Shown here: piece by piece, positions 8,842 to 18,577 of the stretch
Layout of the letters: each line of letters begins with the position of its first letter
Numbering within the stretch: position 1 is the stretch's first letter
DNA from: an uncultured Amaricoccus sp.
GTDB lineage: Bacteria > Pseudomonadota > Alphaproteobacteria > Rhodobacterales > Rhodobacteraceae
Direction of reading: 5' to 3'
Assembly: GCF_937891315.1 (NCBI RefSeq)
Contig: NZ_CALAGI010000052.1
Coordinates: 1-51,254, forward strand
Length of the DNA stretch: 51,254 bases
The notes under the pieces: generated by a model
What the model was told of the DNA's origin: nothing
The model's database searches: none
Seen by the model: only the letters and a program-made list of their open reading frames with translations
Translations under genes and position numbers: made by a program

Positions 8842-9431
8842 TGCATTGCCCCGGCGAGGCGCAACAGCTCCCGCGGATCGGGAAGGCCGACGATGCGGCG
8901 AAACTCGCCGCTGGCCATGTCGCCCAGCAGGAACACCGGATCATGCGACTCGATCGGGCCCGACGCGACGCCCAGCGCGGAAAGCAGCGCCGGGGTATCG
9001 GCGGGGCTCGCGACCAGCCATTGCCAACGGGGGCTTGCGTCCAGTTCGCGCGCGGTGGCAGCCAGCCTTTCGGGGGTGTCGTTGGCCGGGTCGATCGACA
9101 GCGTGACGATGGTCAGCGGCGGCGTCTTTGATCCGCGCATCCCCTGATCGACATCGGCGAGGATGGCATGGGTGATCGGGCACAGCGACACGCAGCCGGT
9201 ATAGGAAAACCCGATCAGCACCGGGCCAACCTGCGCAAGGCGGCCGACGAAACCGGCGGTGGCGCCCTCCTTGTCCGTCACGGGAATATCGGGCAGGACC
9301 AGCTGCTCGACCGGGGCACCGGCGGAGGCGACGATCCGGGTGCCGGCCGCGTCCTGCGAATGCTGCTTCATGTCATGGGCCGCGACGGGCGGGCAGGTCA
9401 GCGCGAGCAGCAGGCAGGCGGCGATTCTCAT
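8838..9431 (-). CDS. SCO1/SenC family copper chaperone
   Basis: This is a 197-residue exported protein with a signal peptide (about 1-18, ending PVAAHD) and a thioredoxin-like fold. The SCO copper site is complete: CVSLC (Cys80, Cys84) in GFSYTGCVSLCP and His163 in ESHDPVFLL. The LSIDPANDTPE segment is also characteristic. SCO proteins deliver or reduce copper for cuproenzymes such as CuA oxidases. Here it sits between a giant multicopper-oxidase-like gene group and a cytochrome gene, with 4-nt overlaps on both sides, so loading of copper into that oxidase is the likely job. Confidence 0.93.
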   Translation of the reverse strand: MRIAACLLLALTCPPVAAHDMKQHSQDAAGTRIVASAGAPVEQLVLPDIPVTDKEGATAGFVGRLAQVGPVLIGFSYTGCVSLCPITHAILADVDQGMRGSKTPPLTIVTLSIDPANDTPERLAATARELDASPRWQWLVASPADTPALLSALGVASGPIESHDPVFLLGDMASGEFRRIVGLPDPRELLRLAGAMH

Positions 9432-11182
9432 CGGTCGTTCTCCAGCAATAGCGGTGCGACCTCGCCGCCGTCGGCCAAGGAGAGGGTGACGATGATCGGC
9501 CCCCCGTCGGGTAGCGCGATGACCGGGCTCCGCCCCCGCGCGTCCGAGGAAAAATCGCGGGCATCGCGCCAGTTGCCGGTCAGCGAGCTGAGCGTCAGGC
9601 GCCCGTGGCGATAGGCGCCTGGCCCTCCCTGGGGATCGGTCAGGACCAGCCGGTAGCCGTCCGCCTCGGGCTCAGCCCGCAATTGCGCCAATCGCGGCTC
9701 GGGCTTGTCGGGCCGGGCGACCGGCAGCATCGCGCAAAAGGACGCCTGGCCGATGCCCGCGCTCAGCACCAGCTCATAGCGGCCCGGTCCGGGCAGCGAG
9801 GTCACGGTGCGAAACCGGCCCCGGGCGGTCTCGACCAGCCCCCGGTTCAGGATCGCGACCTGACGGGGCGTGCCCCCGCGCAACACCAGCGCCGCCATCG
9901 GCGGCTTGTTCGAACTTGCCTGTGTGCGATCCAGCCGGAAGGCCGTGTAGTTGCCCGGATGCAGCGCCAGCAGCGCGGGTTGGGGCGTCAACGGCACCAG
10001 CAGGCGCTGGTCGTCCGGCGAGGCGGGCATGGGATCTCCCATGGCGAATTGCCCGACCGGAGCCGGATCCTCGCCACCGGCGAGGCGCAAGTCGATGATC
10101 CCGGTCATGCTCTGGTCGGCCAGCCGCAGATAGGCGGTATCGTCGGCAAAGGCGATCTCGGCCACCTCGGCATGGGCGGCGATGCGCTGCGCCGGCCGCC
10201 CCTGCGACAGATCGACCAGCAGGGCGCCCCGCATTTCGCCCCCGAAGACAAAGGCGAAGCGACCGGCGGGATCGACGGCCAGCCGGCCGGCCCCGCCCTC
10301 GATCGGGATGGCCATGCGCTGCCCCTGCGCGTCGCGCCACGCCAGATGCAATCCGTCGGGCGCCAGCCAGATCACCGCGTCGGCGCTGAGCGCCAGGTCA
10401 AGCGCCCCGGGCGCCTCGATCACCGCCCCTTCGCCGCCATCCGCGGCATGAAGCTCGATCCGGTCGGCATAGAGCACCGCGCCAGCGCCGTCCGGACCGC
10501 TGGCCAGCTTGCGCGCCGCCTTCAGCGGCCGCTGCCCGCCCGAGGCATCCAGCAATACCAGCCCCTCACGCACCTTCGCGGCGATGCCCTTGCCCATGGC
10601 CGGGGTCAGGGTCCGCGGCTGATCGAGACCGGAAAAAGCCTCGGTGAGCGGCCCGACCGGCGGCTGGGCCATGATGCGCCCCTCGGCCGGCAGGCTGACG
10701 AGAAAGCGCCCGTTCGCGGCATCCGCCATTATGTCGGCCGGCCGCGAGTCGAAACGCCGCGCCTTGAGGATATTGGCCGAGGCGAGGCTGCGCTCGGGAT
10801 CGACCACGGTCAGGACGTCGTCCTCGGTCAGCACGCCCAGCACCGGACGATTGAGGTCGATCCCGTCGCTCGGCCCCTGATCGGTGGCGCGATAGGCGGC
10901 GGCGCTTTCGGCGCAGGACAGATCCGTCGGGCTGGCCAGACGCAGCCAGCCCATCAGCGGCAGGCGTGCCGGGGTCGGGGTGCCGCCCGCGCCCTGCGTC
11001 TCGACCACCACGGCGAAGGGCTGGCCGGGTTCGATGGCCGCGAGCGGCTCACCCTCGGGCGTCTGGACGCTGATCGCGGCGCGCAGGGCGCCGCGCGTCT
11101 CGGGCCGGGTCTGCGCGGCACAGATCCCCGGCCAGAGCAGCAGCGCCCCCAGCCCGAGACCCAGCCCGAGGCGTTTCAGCAT
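9428..11182 (-). CDS. exported protein, predicted beta-propeller, oxidase partner
   Basis: This is a 584-residue secreted protein of unknown function. Residues 1-23 form a signal peptide (LGLGALLLWPGICAA). The middle part (about 110-440) is a run of short beta-strand repeats with turns such as ADAANGRFLVSLP, AVDPAGRFAFVFGG and ASPDDQRLLVPLTP, typical of YVTN- or cytochrome-D1-like propellers. The C-terminus (about 450-584) looks like a beta-sandwich. No heme motif is seen. It overlaps the giant oxidase gene by 7 nt and the SCO gene by 4 nt, so it is very probably a subunit or partner of that system. Confidence 0.75.
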   Translation of the reverse strand: MLKRLGLGLGLGALLLWPGICAAQTRPETRGALRAAISVQTPEGEPLAAIEPGQPFAVVVETQGAGGTPTPARLPLMGWLRLASPTDLSCAESAAAYRATDQGPSDGIDLNRPVLGVLTEDDVLTVVDPERSLASANILKARRFDSRPADIMADAANGRFLVSLPAEGRIMAQPPVGPLTEAFSGLDQPRTLTPAMGKGIAAKVREGLVLLDASGGQRPLKAARKLASGPDGAGAVLYADRIELHAADGGEGAVIEAPGALDLALSADAVIWLAPDGLHLAWRDAQGQRMAIPIEGGAGRLAVDPAGRFAFVFGGEMRGALLVDLSQGRPAQRIAAHAEVAEIAFADDTAYLRLADQSMTGIIDLRLAGGEDPAPVGQFAMGDPMPASPDDQRLLVPLTPQPALLALHPGNYTAFRLDRTQASSNKPPMAALVLRGGTPRQVAILNRGLVETARGRFRTVTSLPGPGRYELVLSAGIGQASFCAMLPVARPDKPEPRLAQLRAEPEADGYRLVLTDPQGGPGAYRHGRLTLSSLTGNWRDARDFSSDARGRSPVIALPDGGPIIVTLSLADGGEVAPLLLENDR

Positions 11183-14100
11183 TTCCCGCCTTCGGTCACG
11201 ATCCTGCCCCAGAGACCGCGGGCGAACAGCGTCAACGGCCCGTCATGCCACAGCGCCCCGCATTCTCCGGCCTTCGGCGCCAGCCAGGCGCTGACACTCA
11301 GCCCCGGCCCCACCAGCGCGGAATGCGGAAAACCGAAGCCCGGGAACAGGTCGTCGTAGTCGTAGCCGTTCATCACGAAGGAATGTTGCCGGGCGCGGCC
11401 GCCGGGATCGACGACGCGGATCACGATCCGCTGCCCCTTGCCGACCGACAGCGTGGTATCGCCGTTGTCGCGCAGGAAGTTCGGCGGAAACACGACGCGG
11501 TTCAGATCGTCGCTTGCCTCGGCCGGAATCCCGATCGCGCGCAGCAGCGGCGCGAAGGCAGGGGACCGATAGCTGACCCCGGCATCGCCGAAATCGTAGC
11601 TGTCGTCGCAGATGAGACAATTGGGCACCATCGGGCCGGCGGCGGCATAGCGCGCGCGATCGACCGTATTGCCCGCCTCGACCGCGTTGCTCCAGCGCAG
11701 CGGCGAGTTCCGGTCGCGCAGGTTCAGCCCGTCCTGCCAGAACAGCACATATTCCCGGACATTCATCGCGGGGGTGCGCAGCCCGTCCTGGTCCCTGTCG
11801 GCCACCACGAAATCCACCGGGGCGCCGAAGCCCGCCACGGGCAGCGCCGTGCGCCAGTTGACCGGGCCGTCGTAGCCCAGATGTTTCTCCATGACGGGAT
11901 CGGCCGCGGCATCCGCCAGCGGCTTGACCGTCCCGGCCTCTGCCAGCGGCCAGTCCTGTGGCAGCACGTCGATCACGCCGATGAGCCCATGCGGCACATG
12001 CGAGATCATGTCCCCCGTCGCCCGGACCGGCACCGGCCCGAAGGCATAGGGGATCCAATGCGTGTTCCGGTCGATCTCGGCGGTGACGCGGGCCTGCATG
12101 ATCTTGATCAGCGCCGACGGCGGGTCATCGACGGTCCGCCCCCCCGCCGTCACGGCCAGCGAGGCGGGTTGGCCCAGGATCGACAGCGGCTGCTGACCGT
12201 CGTTCTTACTCACCCCGATGCTGGTAATATTCGCCAGCCCGCTGTCGGCGCTGATCTCGGCGAGGGCCTGCGGGGTATTGGCATCCTGCGTGACATAGGT
12301 GGCGATGGCCGTCGCATCCGAGTCGCCGGGATTGACGCCCGTCCCCTTCTTGTCCACGTCCAGCCGCATCCGTCCGGCGTAGAAGCTGAATGCCGGGCTG
12401 GCATCGACGGTTGTCCCGCCGCCGGCCTCCATCGCCTGCCGGTTGCGGCCATAGCCCAGCGGCAGATCGCGGATCAGCTCGCCCCCCGGCAGCCCGATGC
12501 TGAGCCCGAGCATGGTCGAGGGCCTGACCAGATGGCTCGCGGTGGAAAGCGCGGCGGAGACGGTCCTGCCACCCTCGTCGACCTGGACCAGCGGAACGGG
12601 ATCGACGTTCAGCGGCGCGATCCGGGGCATCAGCGCATCGCCGAAACCGTCGGGCAGGTAGCGGTCGCCCGCGGCCCCGCCCAGCAGGTTGATATAGCGC
12701 AACTGCACGCAATCGCCGGCATTGACCCGCATCACGAAGGGTTCGGCCCGGCCGCCGTAATGGGCCTTGACCGCCGCGATGACGGCGGCGCGGCCAATGC
12801 CCTTCCATGGGCCGCTAGCGCGGGTGCCGTCATCGCGCAAGGCGCCTTCATCCAGGAACCCACCCGCGCCTTTGGCGGACAGGGAATCCGAGGGCAGCAG
12901 CGCCAGCATCAGCCCGTCCGGGTCGCTCTGGCCGTTGCCGAAATCGGTGCCGCCCGGCCAGACATCGGCGGTGCGCAGCGCCACCGCGATGCCGGTGGTA
13001 TAGGTCACGCCGTGCTCATCACTCGGCAGTGGACAGGTCGCTGGATAGGATCGTTCATCGGTCGCCGGATCGCCGGATCGACTGCCCGCGGTTTCGGTGT
13101 CCGCGGGGTTCGGGTCCGCGGGGTTCGGGTCCGTACCGGTCGTGGGGAAACCACGCACCGGCGGGGGCGCGTCCCCGGCATTCTCGACATGGACGCGGAT
13201 GAAGCCCCAGGCGCCATTCCAGAGCGAGTCGATCGAGCCGAAATTGTAGAGATAATCCGACAGGCTGGGGCTGCCCTTCTCGGCCGATCCCATATCCTCG
13301 GAGAGGCGTGCTCTCTCCGGACGCACAGCCTCGGCCGAGGACACGTCGGCGCGCGGCCTGCCGCGCATCTCGAAATGTTCCGAAATGCCGATCGCCTGCG
13401 CGAAGTTGTACCCTTCCACATTGTCGCAGCGCGCCAGCGTGGCCTTGATCTTGTCCCATTTCGCCGCGTCCGGCGGGGAGGAGCCGTCCCGTTCCCGCCG
13501 CTCGTTCCATTTCAGCCAGTCCTCGTATTCCTCGGGATAGCTGATGCGCACCGCGTCGAAACAGTCCGCGCGCGGGTCGGGTTCGGTCCGGCCGATGTCG
13601 GTCATGCCCTGCGAAAAGATCTGGTCGATATTGCGCCGGAACGGCAGGCCCGCGACGTTGAAGGTGTGCTGCACCTCTTGCGCGCCCTGGATCAGCCGGA
13701 TCACCATGCGATCGCCCTGCACGGCCGGAAGGATCGGCGTGTCGGGCTCTCGCCCCGCGACATCCGGCCTCCAGCCGCCGGAGTCGTCCGGGTCGTCGGG
13801 GTTGGCCTCGTCATACCAGCGGCCCCAGGAACTGAACGCCCAGCCCAGATCGCCAAAATCGCCGCTCATCTGATAGGTCAGCGAGCAGCGGTTGAAACCG
13901 CCGTTTTTCAGCGCCTTCACGACCTTGCTGTCCCCGGTGGCCGCTTTGGGCTGCAGGCTGAGCGGGGCATTCATCCCCTTGGGCTCGCAATCGGTCGAGG
14001 GCAGCCGGCTGGCCAGTTCCGTGCCGATGCGGACCGGGATCGGGGCATTGCGGTAATTCACCAGATAGGGGTCGTGGTGATCGACCGAAATCGCCTCGGG

Positions 14101-17100
14101 CCGTTCGGGCGGAGCCACCGGCGAGGCAAGCACGGCGCCGATATTGTCGTTCTTGTCCAGCATCCCGGCGGCCTGGCGGCGATAGTTCAGAAAATGCGCG
14201 CTCAGGTCCTCAAGATCGGTCCGCGTGATCAGGTCGAGCAACCCGCTGTTGTGGTCGCCGTCACCGGCCATGCCGCCGGCCAGCCAGGCGGGCGCGGTCA
14301 GTTCAGCCGCGCGCCAGACGCCGGCCTTGTTTTCCAGGGCCGGTTCGTCCTCGGCCGAGGCGCAATCCAGCAGCGCCCGCGGATCGCGACGGTTGCGCCC
14401 CTCGCATAACAGCCGCGCCATGCCCTTCGATCCCGAGGCCAGGGCCTGCGCCTCGGTCTGGCGGTCGCGCGGATCGTAGAGCAGGGCGAAATCGGCGATG
14501 GCCAGCGCGAATTCGCGATAGTCGGGGTGCAGCGGATCGTCCGGCCCATCGACCAGCACGACGCGATGCGCGCCGACCAGCGCCGGGGTTCCCTGTTGCA
14601 GCGGATAGGTGCCGTCGGCATTCGCGGCCTGCCCGGTTTCGCATCCGGCGCCGAAGGGCTGGCAGATCCGGGTCGGCTCGCTTGGCTGCTGGTGCCCGCC
14701 ATCGTTGCCGCCGAAGCCGCCCGCCGCGGTCACCCCGCCCGTCTGTTCCGTGTTAGCCCGCGGCTCGATCAGCAGCGCGGTATAGAACCCGTGCTGCTGG
14801 ATCGAGGACGGGCCGAAATGGTCATGGCTGAAGACCGTGCGCATGGTCCGGTCCACCTCGCCGCCGTCCGAGGTGCGGGTGGTCATCGGATCGGCGAACC
14901 AGCGTTGCACCGTGGTCTGGAACTTGTCGCGGTTTGTGGACAGCGGCAGGCGCCAGTTGTCCTTGCGGCCTTCCCAGTCCTTGCATTCCGCCGCGGTCGG
15001 CAGGGCGGTGCCCTGACCCGCGAGCAGGTTGGTCGCCGCGCAGCGCCGCGACATGATCTCGTCGGGGGCGAAGGTGCCGTCCTCGTAGTTCCAGCCGTTG
15101 CCCGAACCGTCCGACGAGGTCACGTCGAATTTCACCAGATGGATGTGCTGGCCGATGGTGTCGGTCGGCGTGCGGACCTGAAAATCGTCCAGATCCAGTT
15201 CCTTCGGCAATTCGTTGGTATGGCGGAACTCGATGCATTCGCCCGAGAGCGCGCGGAAGAAGAACGGCTCCTCCTGATCGCTGATCGTGGGCGAGGCGCG
15301 GCGGGGGCCGGCAATGGCCTTCTTGTAGCGGTCCGAATTGCCGTCCGCGGTCAGCACGTTGACGCGGGCCTGCGGATCGTGCCAGCCGGCGCCGTTCACG
15401 ATCATGTCGAACTGCACCGCCGAAGCCTCGTAGCGCCGGAACCCGGCCAGATCCCGGTCGGCGAAATACCCGGCCAATGTGCCGTCCAAGGGATCGTTCG
15501 TCGATTTGGCATCGTTCCGCCCCGGGGCGCCGCCGCAGGGATCGGCAAAGGGCGCGCCGGGCTTGGGCGGGGCGCCGTTCACCATGAAGGGCCTGGCCTG
15601 TGGCATTCCTTCATCCGGTCTTGGCGCCTCCTTCGAGGCATAGCCGCCCGAGACGATCCCGGCCGCGTTGCCGAAAGCATCCTGCATCGCCAGCGGGACC
15701 GGCCCGCCGGAACGCGGGTTGTAGATTTCGCCGTCGTGGTGGAAGCCCATCGCGGCGCGCTCCAGCGGCGTGCCGTCCTCATCCAGCGTAGTGATGCTGG
15801 CGCCGTGCTTCAGATGTCCCGACAGATCGCCGAGCGCGAAGGCCCGGGCGACCAGTTGCGCGCTGAGCCGCTCGAGCTTGCGCGTGGCGTCGGAATCCGA
15901 AGGCGCGGCATCGAAAGCCGCGCGCGCCTTGGCGAGTTTCGCGGCCCGGTCGCCATCCAGCGGCTTTCTGCCATATTCCGCCTCGCCCGAGGTGACGACA
16001 TGGCGGCCCAGCCCGCCGGAAAACAGCCCGTCGTAGCTGCCGGGCCTGGAATCCGTCGTATCCTTCGCCATGTCCAGCGGCGGTTGCGGCGGGCGGTGGC
16101 CGGGCTGTCCGCCGATGTAGAAGGGATAGCCGGGCATCGCCGCCACATCCTTGGGTGCCACGTCCTCGGGCGCCGGCGTTACCGTCTCGGGTTGGTCGGC
16201 GGTTTCGGTCGCGGCGGCCCGATAGATGCGCTCTGGCCCGCCGGTTTGCGCAACGGCGGGTCGCGGCATGTCGCGGCGCAGGGCCGCCTCGTCCTGCGCC
16301 GCCTTCGGCGTCACCGGATCCGGCGCATAGAGCGGCAGCAGCGGCAGCGGCTCTCCCGGCAGGGGGACGAGCGCGGGAACCGGCGTGCCCTTGGCATTCG
16401 CGATCCAGCGCCCGGTGACCGGATCGACGCTGCCCATGCGCAGATGGATCCGGTCGTCGCTGTTGCGCAAGGTCAGGGACAGTCCCGCCTCGGCCTGCCC
16501 GTCGGGCAGCTTGCGGCTGCCGTCCTCCAGCACGTCATGCACCCGCCAAAGCGCCCACATCCCTTGGGCGAAATGCGGGTAGAGATGGCAGTGAAAGATC
16601 GAATCCCCCACCGTGCGGTTGCGGTTGCCCGAGCCGCCATCCTGCCAGCCGCCCTCGCCGTTGTTCAGCCCGCCGCTGTAGATGTTGTAGGTGAAGCCCT
16701 GCTGCGGCGCGACGGTCTGGCTGTCCAGATAGCTGCCGCGCGAGGGATCGTTGCCCGCGAACCATTGATGCGCGTGCAGGTGAAAGACATGGGTTTCCTT
16801 GGGCCCGGCGTGGAAATTGCGAAACACCACCGGATCGTTCAGATAGGAATGATGCACGTTGGACGGATCGTCCGGGAACCATTCCAGCAGCGCCGGATCG
16901 CCGTTGGCCCATGAACTCAGGAAGAATTCCTCGTAGAGGCATTCGGCGCAGCTCGCCGCCGGGCCGATGCCCTTGCGGTTGGCCAGCAGCAGCGCCCCCA
17001 TGCCGCTGGCGCCGTAGTTGATGCCGAAGCCGTCGCGCACCCCGGCAAGCTGGCCAAGCCGGCCCAGTTCCTCGAAATTGCGGGTGTAGAAGGTCTTCAA

Positions 17101-18417
17101 TTCGTCATGGAAGAAGACCGAGAACTCGCGGAAGGATTGCGGCAGGGCGGCGGCGGTCGGCTGGTCCGCCGGGGCCGTGCTGTAGGCAGGTTTCGGACGA
17201 TCGCAGCCGCCGTTATTGCTTTCCTTGGCGGTCGCCCAACCGGGATCGCAATAGACGATGCCGTTCAGGTCGGTATGGACCAGTTCCAGCACGCGCGAGT
17301 CGCGGAAACCTGCCTGGGCCCGGCGCTCGCCGGTCGCCACCGGGGCGACATCCAGCGGCCGCGCCATGGCGACAAGGGGCACGCCCCCGGCATCGACCAC
17401 CTCATAGAGCGGGTCGCCCTGGCGGGCATGAACCGGCTTGCCTTCGCCGGCGGGCGTCCAGAAGTCATCGAATTCTGCCTTGGTCAACTGGCCACGATAC
17501 CAGCGCGTGCCCGCGCGCTCGGCAACAATGGCGCCGAACAGCCCGTGCACGATGCCGCCGCCGGCGCCCTCTCCGCCCGTGGGCGCGGCGTTGCTGGCCA
17601 GAAAATGCGGCCCCTCGACGGTGACGCGGTAAAGGCACTCGAAATGCTCGCCCGGCCGCGCCGCGTCGAAACCCATGCAGGCCCCGCGCGGCGGCCGCCC
17701 GTCCAGAGACAGCGGCATCAGCCCCTGAACGACGAAATTCACGCCCCGGGTCGCGGGCCAATCGGACAGTTCGGAGGTTTCCGCCCCGATTTCGTCCTTG
17801 GCAGAGGGGGCGGGGCAGGTAACCTCGCGATGGTCCAACTGGCTTGCATCGCCGGTCGAGACCGCCGGCTTCAGCTTGGCGGCGCCGTCATCGCGGGGGG
17901 CGGTCTTGCAGAAATCACTGGAAAAATCGGGCGCCGCTTCGGGCTTGAGGAGATTTTCCACCCGCACCAGCAGCATGTCGCCGACATTGGCCCGCAGCAC
18001 CAGCGGCCTTGGCCGCTTGCAATCGCGCAGCCGCGCATTGCCCGGTGTCAGGCTGCCCGGGCCGCCCGCGTCGGCGCCGCCGAGGCCATCGCAGTCCTGC
18101 GCCGTCAACGCGCCGCTGTTGGTGCCGTCGATCGCCACCAGATCGCGCTTGAGCGCGAAGATCATGCCGAACGGATTGAACGAACCGAAGCGGTTGTAGA
18201 CCAGCGTCTGCTCGACCGCGCCGATATCGGCGCAGATCAGCCTGCCCTCCTCACCCAGATCCGTCTTCAATGCCTCGCGCTGCTCGCGGCAATGCCTGGC
18301 GAATTCGTGCTGTGGCAAGTCCTTGGCGGATGAAGCGGGAACCTCCGCGTTCGCCGGCGCGGCCAAACCAACAAACAAAACAGCCGCGAAAAAACGACAT
18401 GACATGACCGCACCCAT
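11176..18417 (-). CDS. giant multicopper-oxidase-like secreted protein (candidate Mn(II) oxidase)
   Basis: This 2413-residue protein begins with a signal peptide (about 1-24, ending APANA). Copper motifs are: HxxHxHxH at 543-550 (HVFHLHAH), HCHLYPHFAQGM at 609-620 with Cys610 and Met620 for a type 1 site, HIH at 1091-1093 and HDH at 1198-1200. Together these give the eight trinuclear-site histidines. The pairs occur in permuted order, HxxHxH/HCH before the HxH pairs. Further cupredoxin-like relics lacking a full set occur near 1445 (DHHDPYLVNYRN), 1584 (QHTFNVAG), 2141 (SHVPHGLIG) and 2343 (RQHSFVMNG). Ordinary laccases are about 500 residues; giant permuted oxidases of this type are known as Mn(II) oxidases (MnxG, MofA), from memory. 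The start at 18417 lacks a strong ribosome site, and ATG at 18405 is an alternative. Confidence 0.88.
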   Translation of the reverse strand: MGAVMSCRFFAAVLFVGLAAPANAEVPASSAKDLPQHEFARHCREQREALKTDLGEEGRLICADIGAVEQTLVYNRFGSFNPFGMIFALKRDLVAIDGTNSGALTAQDCDGLGGADAGGPGSLTPGNARLRDCKRPRPLVLRANVGDMLLVRVENLLKPEAAPDFSSDFCKTAPRDDGAAKLKPAVSTGDASQLDHREVTCPAPSAKDEIGAETSELSDWPATRGVNFVVQGLMPLSLDGRPPRGACMGFDAARPGEHFECLYRVTVEGPHFLASNAAPTGGEGAGGGIVHGLFGAIVAERAGTRWYRGQLTKAEFDDFWTPAGEGKPVHARQGDPLYEVVDAGGVPLVAMARPLDVAPVATGERRAQAGFRDSRVLELVHTDLNGIVYCDPGWATAKESNNGGCDRPKPAYSTAPADQPTAAALPQSFREFSVFFHDELKTFYTRNFEELGRLGQLAGVRDGFGINYGASGMGALLLANRKGIGPAASCAECLYEEFFLSSWANGDPALLEWFPDDPSNVHHSYLNDPVVFRNFHAGPKETHVFHLHAHQWFAGNDPSRGSYLDSQTVAPQQGFTYNIYSGGLNNGEGGWQDGGSGNRNRTVGDSIFHCHLYPHFAQGMWALWRVHDVLEDGSRKLPDGQAEAGLSLTLRNSDDRIHLRMGSVDPVTGRWIANAKGTPVPALVPLPGEPLPLLPLYAPDPVTPKAAQDEAALRRDMPRPAVAQTGGPERIYRAAATETADQPETVTPAPEDVAPKDVAAMPGYPFYIGGQPGHRPPQPPLDMAKDTTDSRPGSYDGLFSGGLGRHVVTSGEAEYGRKPLDGDRAAKLAKARAAFDAAPSDSDATRKLERLSAQLVARAFALGDLSGHLKHGASITTLDEDGTPLERAAMGFHHDGEIYNPRSGGPVPLAMQDAFGNAAGIVSGGYASKEAPRPDEGMPQARPFMVNGAPPKPGAPFADPCGGAPGRNDAKSTNDPLDGTLAGYFADRDLAGFRRYEASAVQFDMIVNGAGWHDPQARVNVLTADGNSDRYKKAIAGPRRASPTISDQEEPFFFRALSGECIEFRHTNELPKELDLDDFQVRTPTDTIGQHIHLVKFDVTSSDGSGNGWNYEDGTFAPDEIMSRRCAATNLLAGQGTALPTAAECKDWEGRKDNWRLPLSTNRDKFQTTVQRWFADPMTTRTSDGGEVDRTMRTVFSHDHFGPSSIQQHGFYTALLIEPRANTEQTGGVTAAGGFGGNDGGHQQPSEPTRICQPFGAGCETGQAANADGTYPLQQGTPALVGAHRVVLVDGPDDPLHPDYREFALAIADFALLYDPRDRQTEAQALASGSKGMARLLCEGRNRRDPRALLDCASAEDEPALENKAGVWRAAELTAPAWLAGGMAGDGDHNSGLLDLITRTDLEDLSAHFLNYRRQAAGMLDKNDNIGAVLASPVAPPERPEAISVDHHDPYLVNYRNAPIPVRIGTELASRLPSTDCEPKGMNAPLSLQPKAATGDSKVVKALKNGGFNRCSLTYQMSGDFGDLGWAFSSWGRWYDEANPDDPDDSGGWRPDVAGREPDTPILPAVQGDRMVIRLIQGAQEVQHTFNVAGLPFRRNIDQIFSQGMTDIGRTEPDPRADCFDAVRISYPEEYEDWLKWNERRERDGSSPPDAAKWDKIKATLARCDNVEGYNFAQAIGISEHFEMRGRPRADVSSAEAVRPERARLSEDMGSAEKGSPSLSDYLYNFGSIDSLWNGAWGFIRVHVENAGDAPPPVRGFPTTGTDPNPADPNPADTETAGSRSGDPATDERSYPATCPLPSDEHGVTYTTGIAVALRTADVWPGGTDFGNGQSDPDGLMLALLPSDSLSAKGAGGFLDEGALRDDGTRASGPWKGIGRAAVIAAVKAHYGGRAEPFVMRVNAGDCVQLRYINLLGGAAGDRYLPDGFGDALMPRIAPLNVDPVPLVQVDEGGRTVSAALSTASHLVRPSTMLGLSIGLPGGELIRDLPLGYGRNRQAMEAGGGTTVDASPAFSFYAGRMRLDVDKKGTGVNPGDSDATAIATYVTQDANTPQALAEISADSGLANITSIGVSKNDGQQPLSILGQPASLAVTAGGRTVDDPPSALIKIMQARVTAEIDRNTHWIPYAFGPVPVRATGDMISHVPHGLIGVIDVLPQDWPLAEAGTVKPLADAAADPVMEKHLGYDGPVNWRTALPVAGFGAPVDFVVADRDQDGLRTPAMNVREYVLFWQDGLNLRDRNSPLRWSNAVEAGNTVDRARYAAAGPMVPNCLICDDSYDFGDAGVSYRSPAFAPLLRAIGIPAEASDDLNRVVFPPNFLRDNGDTTLSVGKGQRIVIRVVDPGGRARQHSFVMNGYDYDDLFPGFGFPHSALVGPGLSVSAWLAPKAGECGALWHDGPLTLFARGLWGRIVTEGGKC

Positions 18418-18577
18418 CTACAGGTGAAAATCTGCAATAGCTTTGGCCAGAAAACCCGGCCGCGGAACCTGGAGGCAAAAAAAAGCACTCGATCCGCCAT
18501 AAATACTTCAAATATCCGCGACAGAAAATGATTCGTGATACGCTTTCGGGGCAAGCCATCCCGCCGAGAGGCCCGAC
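18418..18577. promoter_or_regulatory. divergent promoter region between oxidase and dual protease
   Basis: These 160 bases separate two divergent genes and are clearly richer in A/T than the flanks, with an A-run at 18477-18484 and AT-rich patches near 18500-18540. Promoters for both directions must lie here, but no single -35/-10 pair stands out. A GAGAGG ribosome site precedes the protease start at 18578. Confidence 0.4.

Noticed and set aside
9605..18333. Very long plus-strand frames antisense to the propeller and giant oxidase genes
   Set aside because: No domain, signal peptide or ribosome site; the minus-strand copper motifs are unmistakable.
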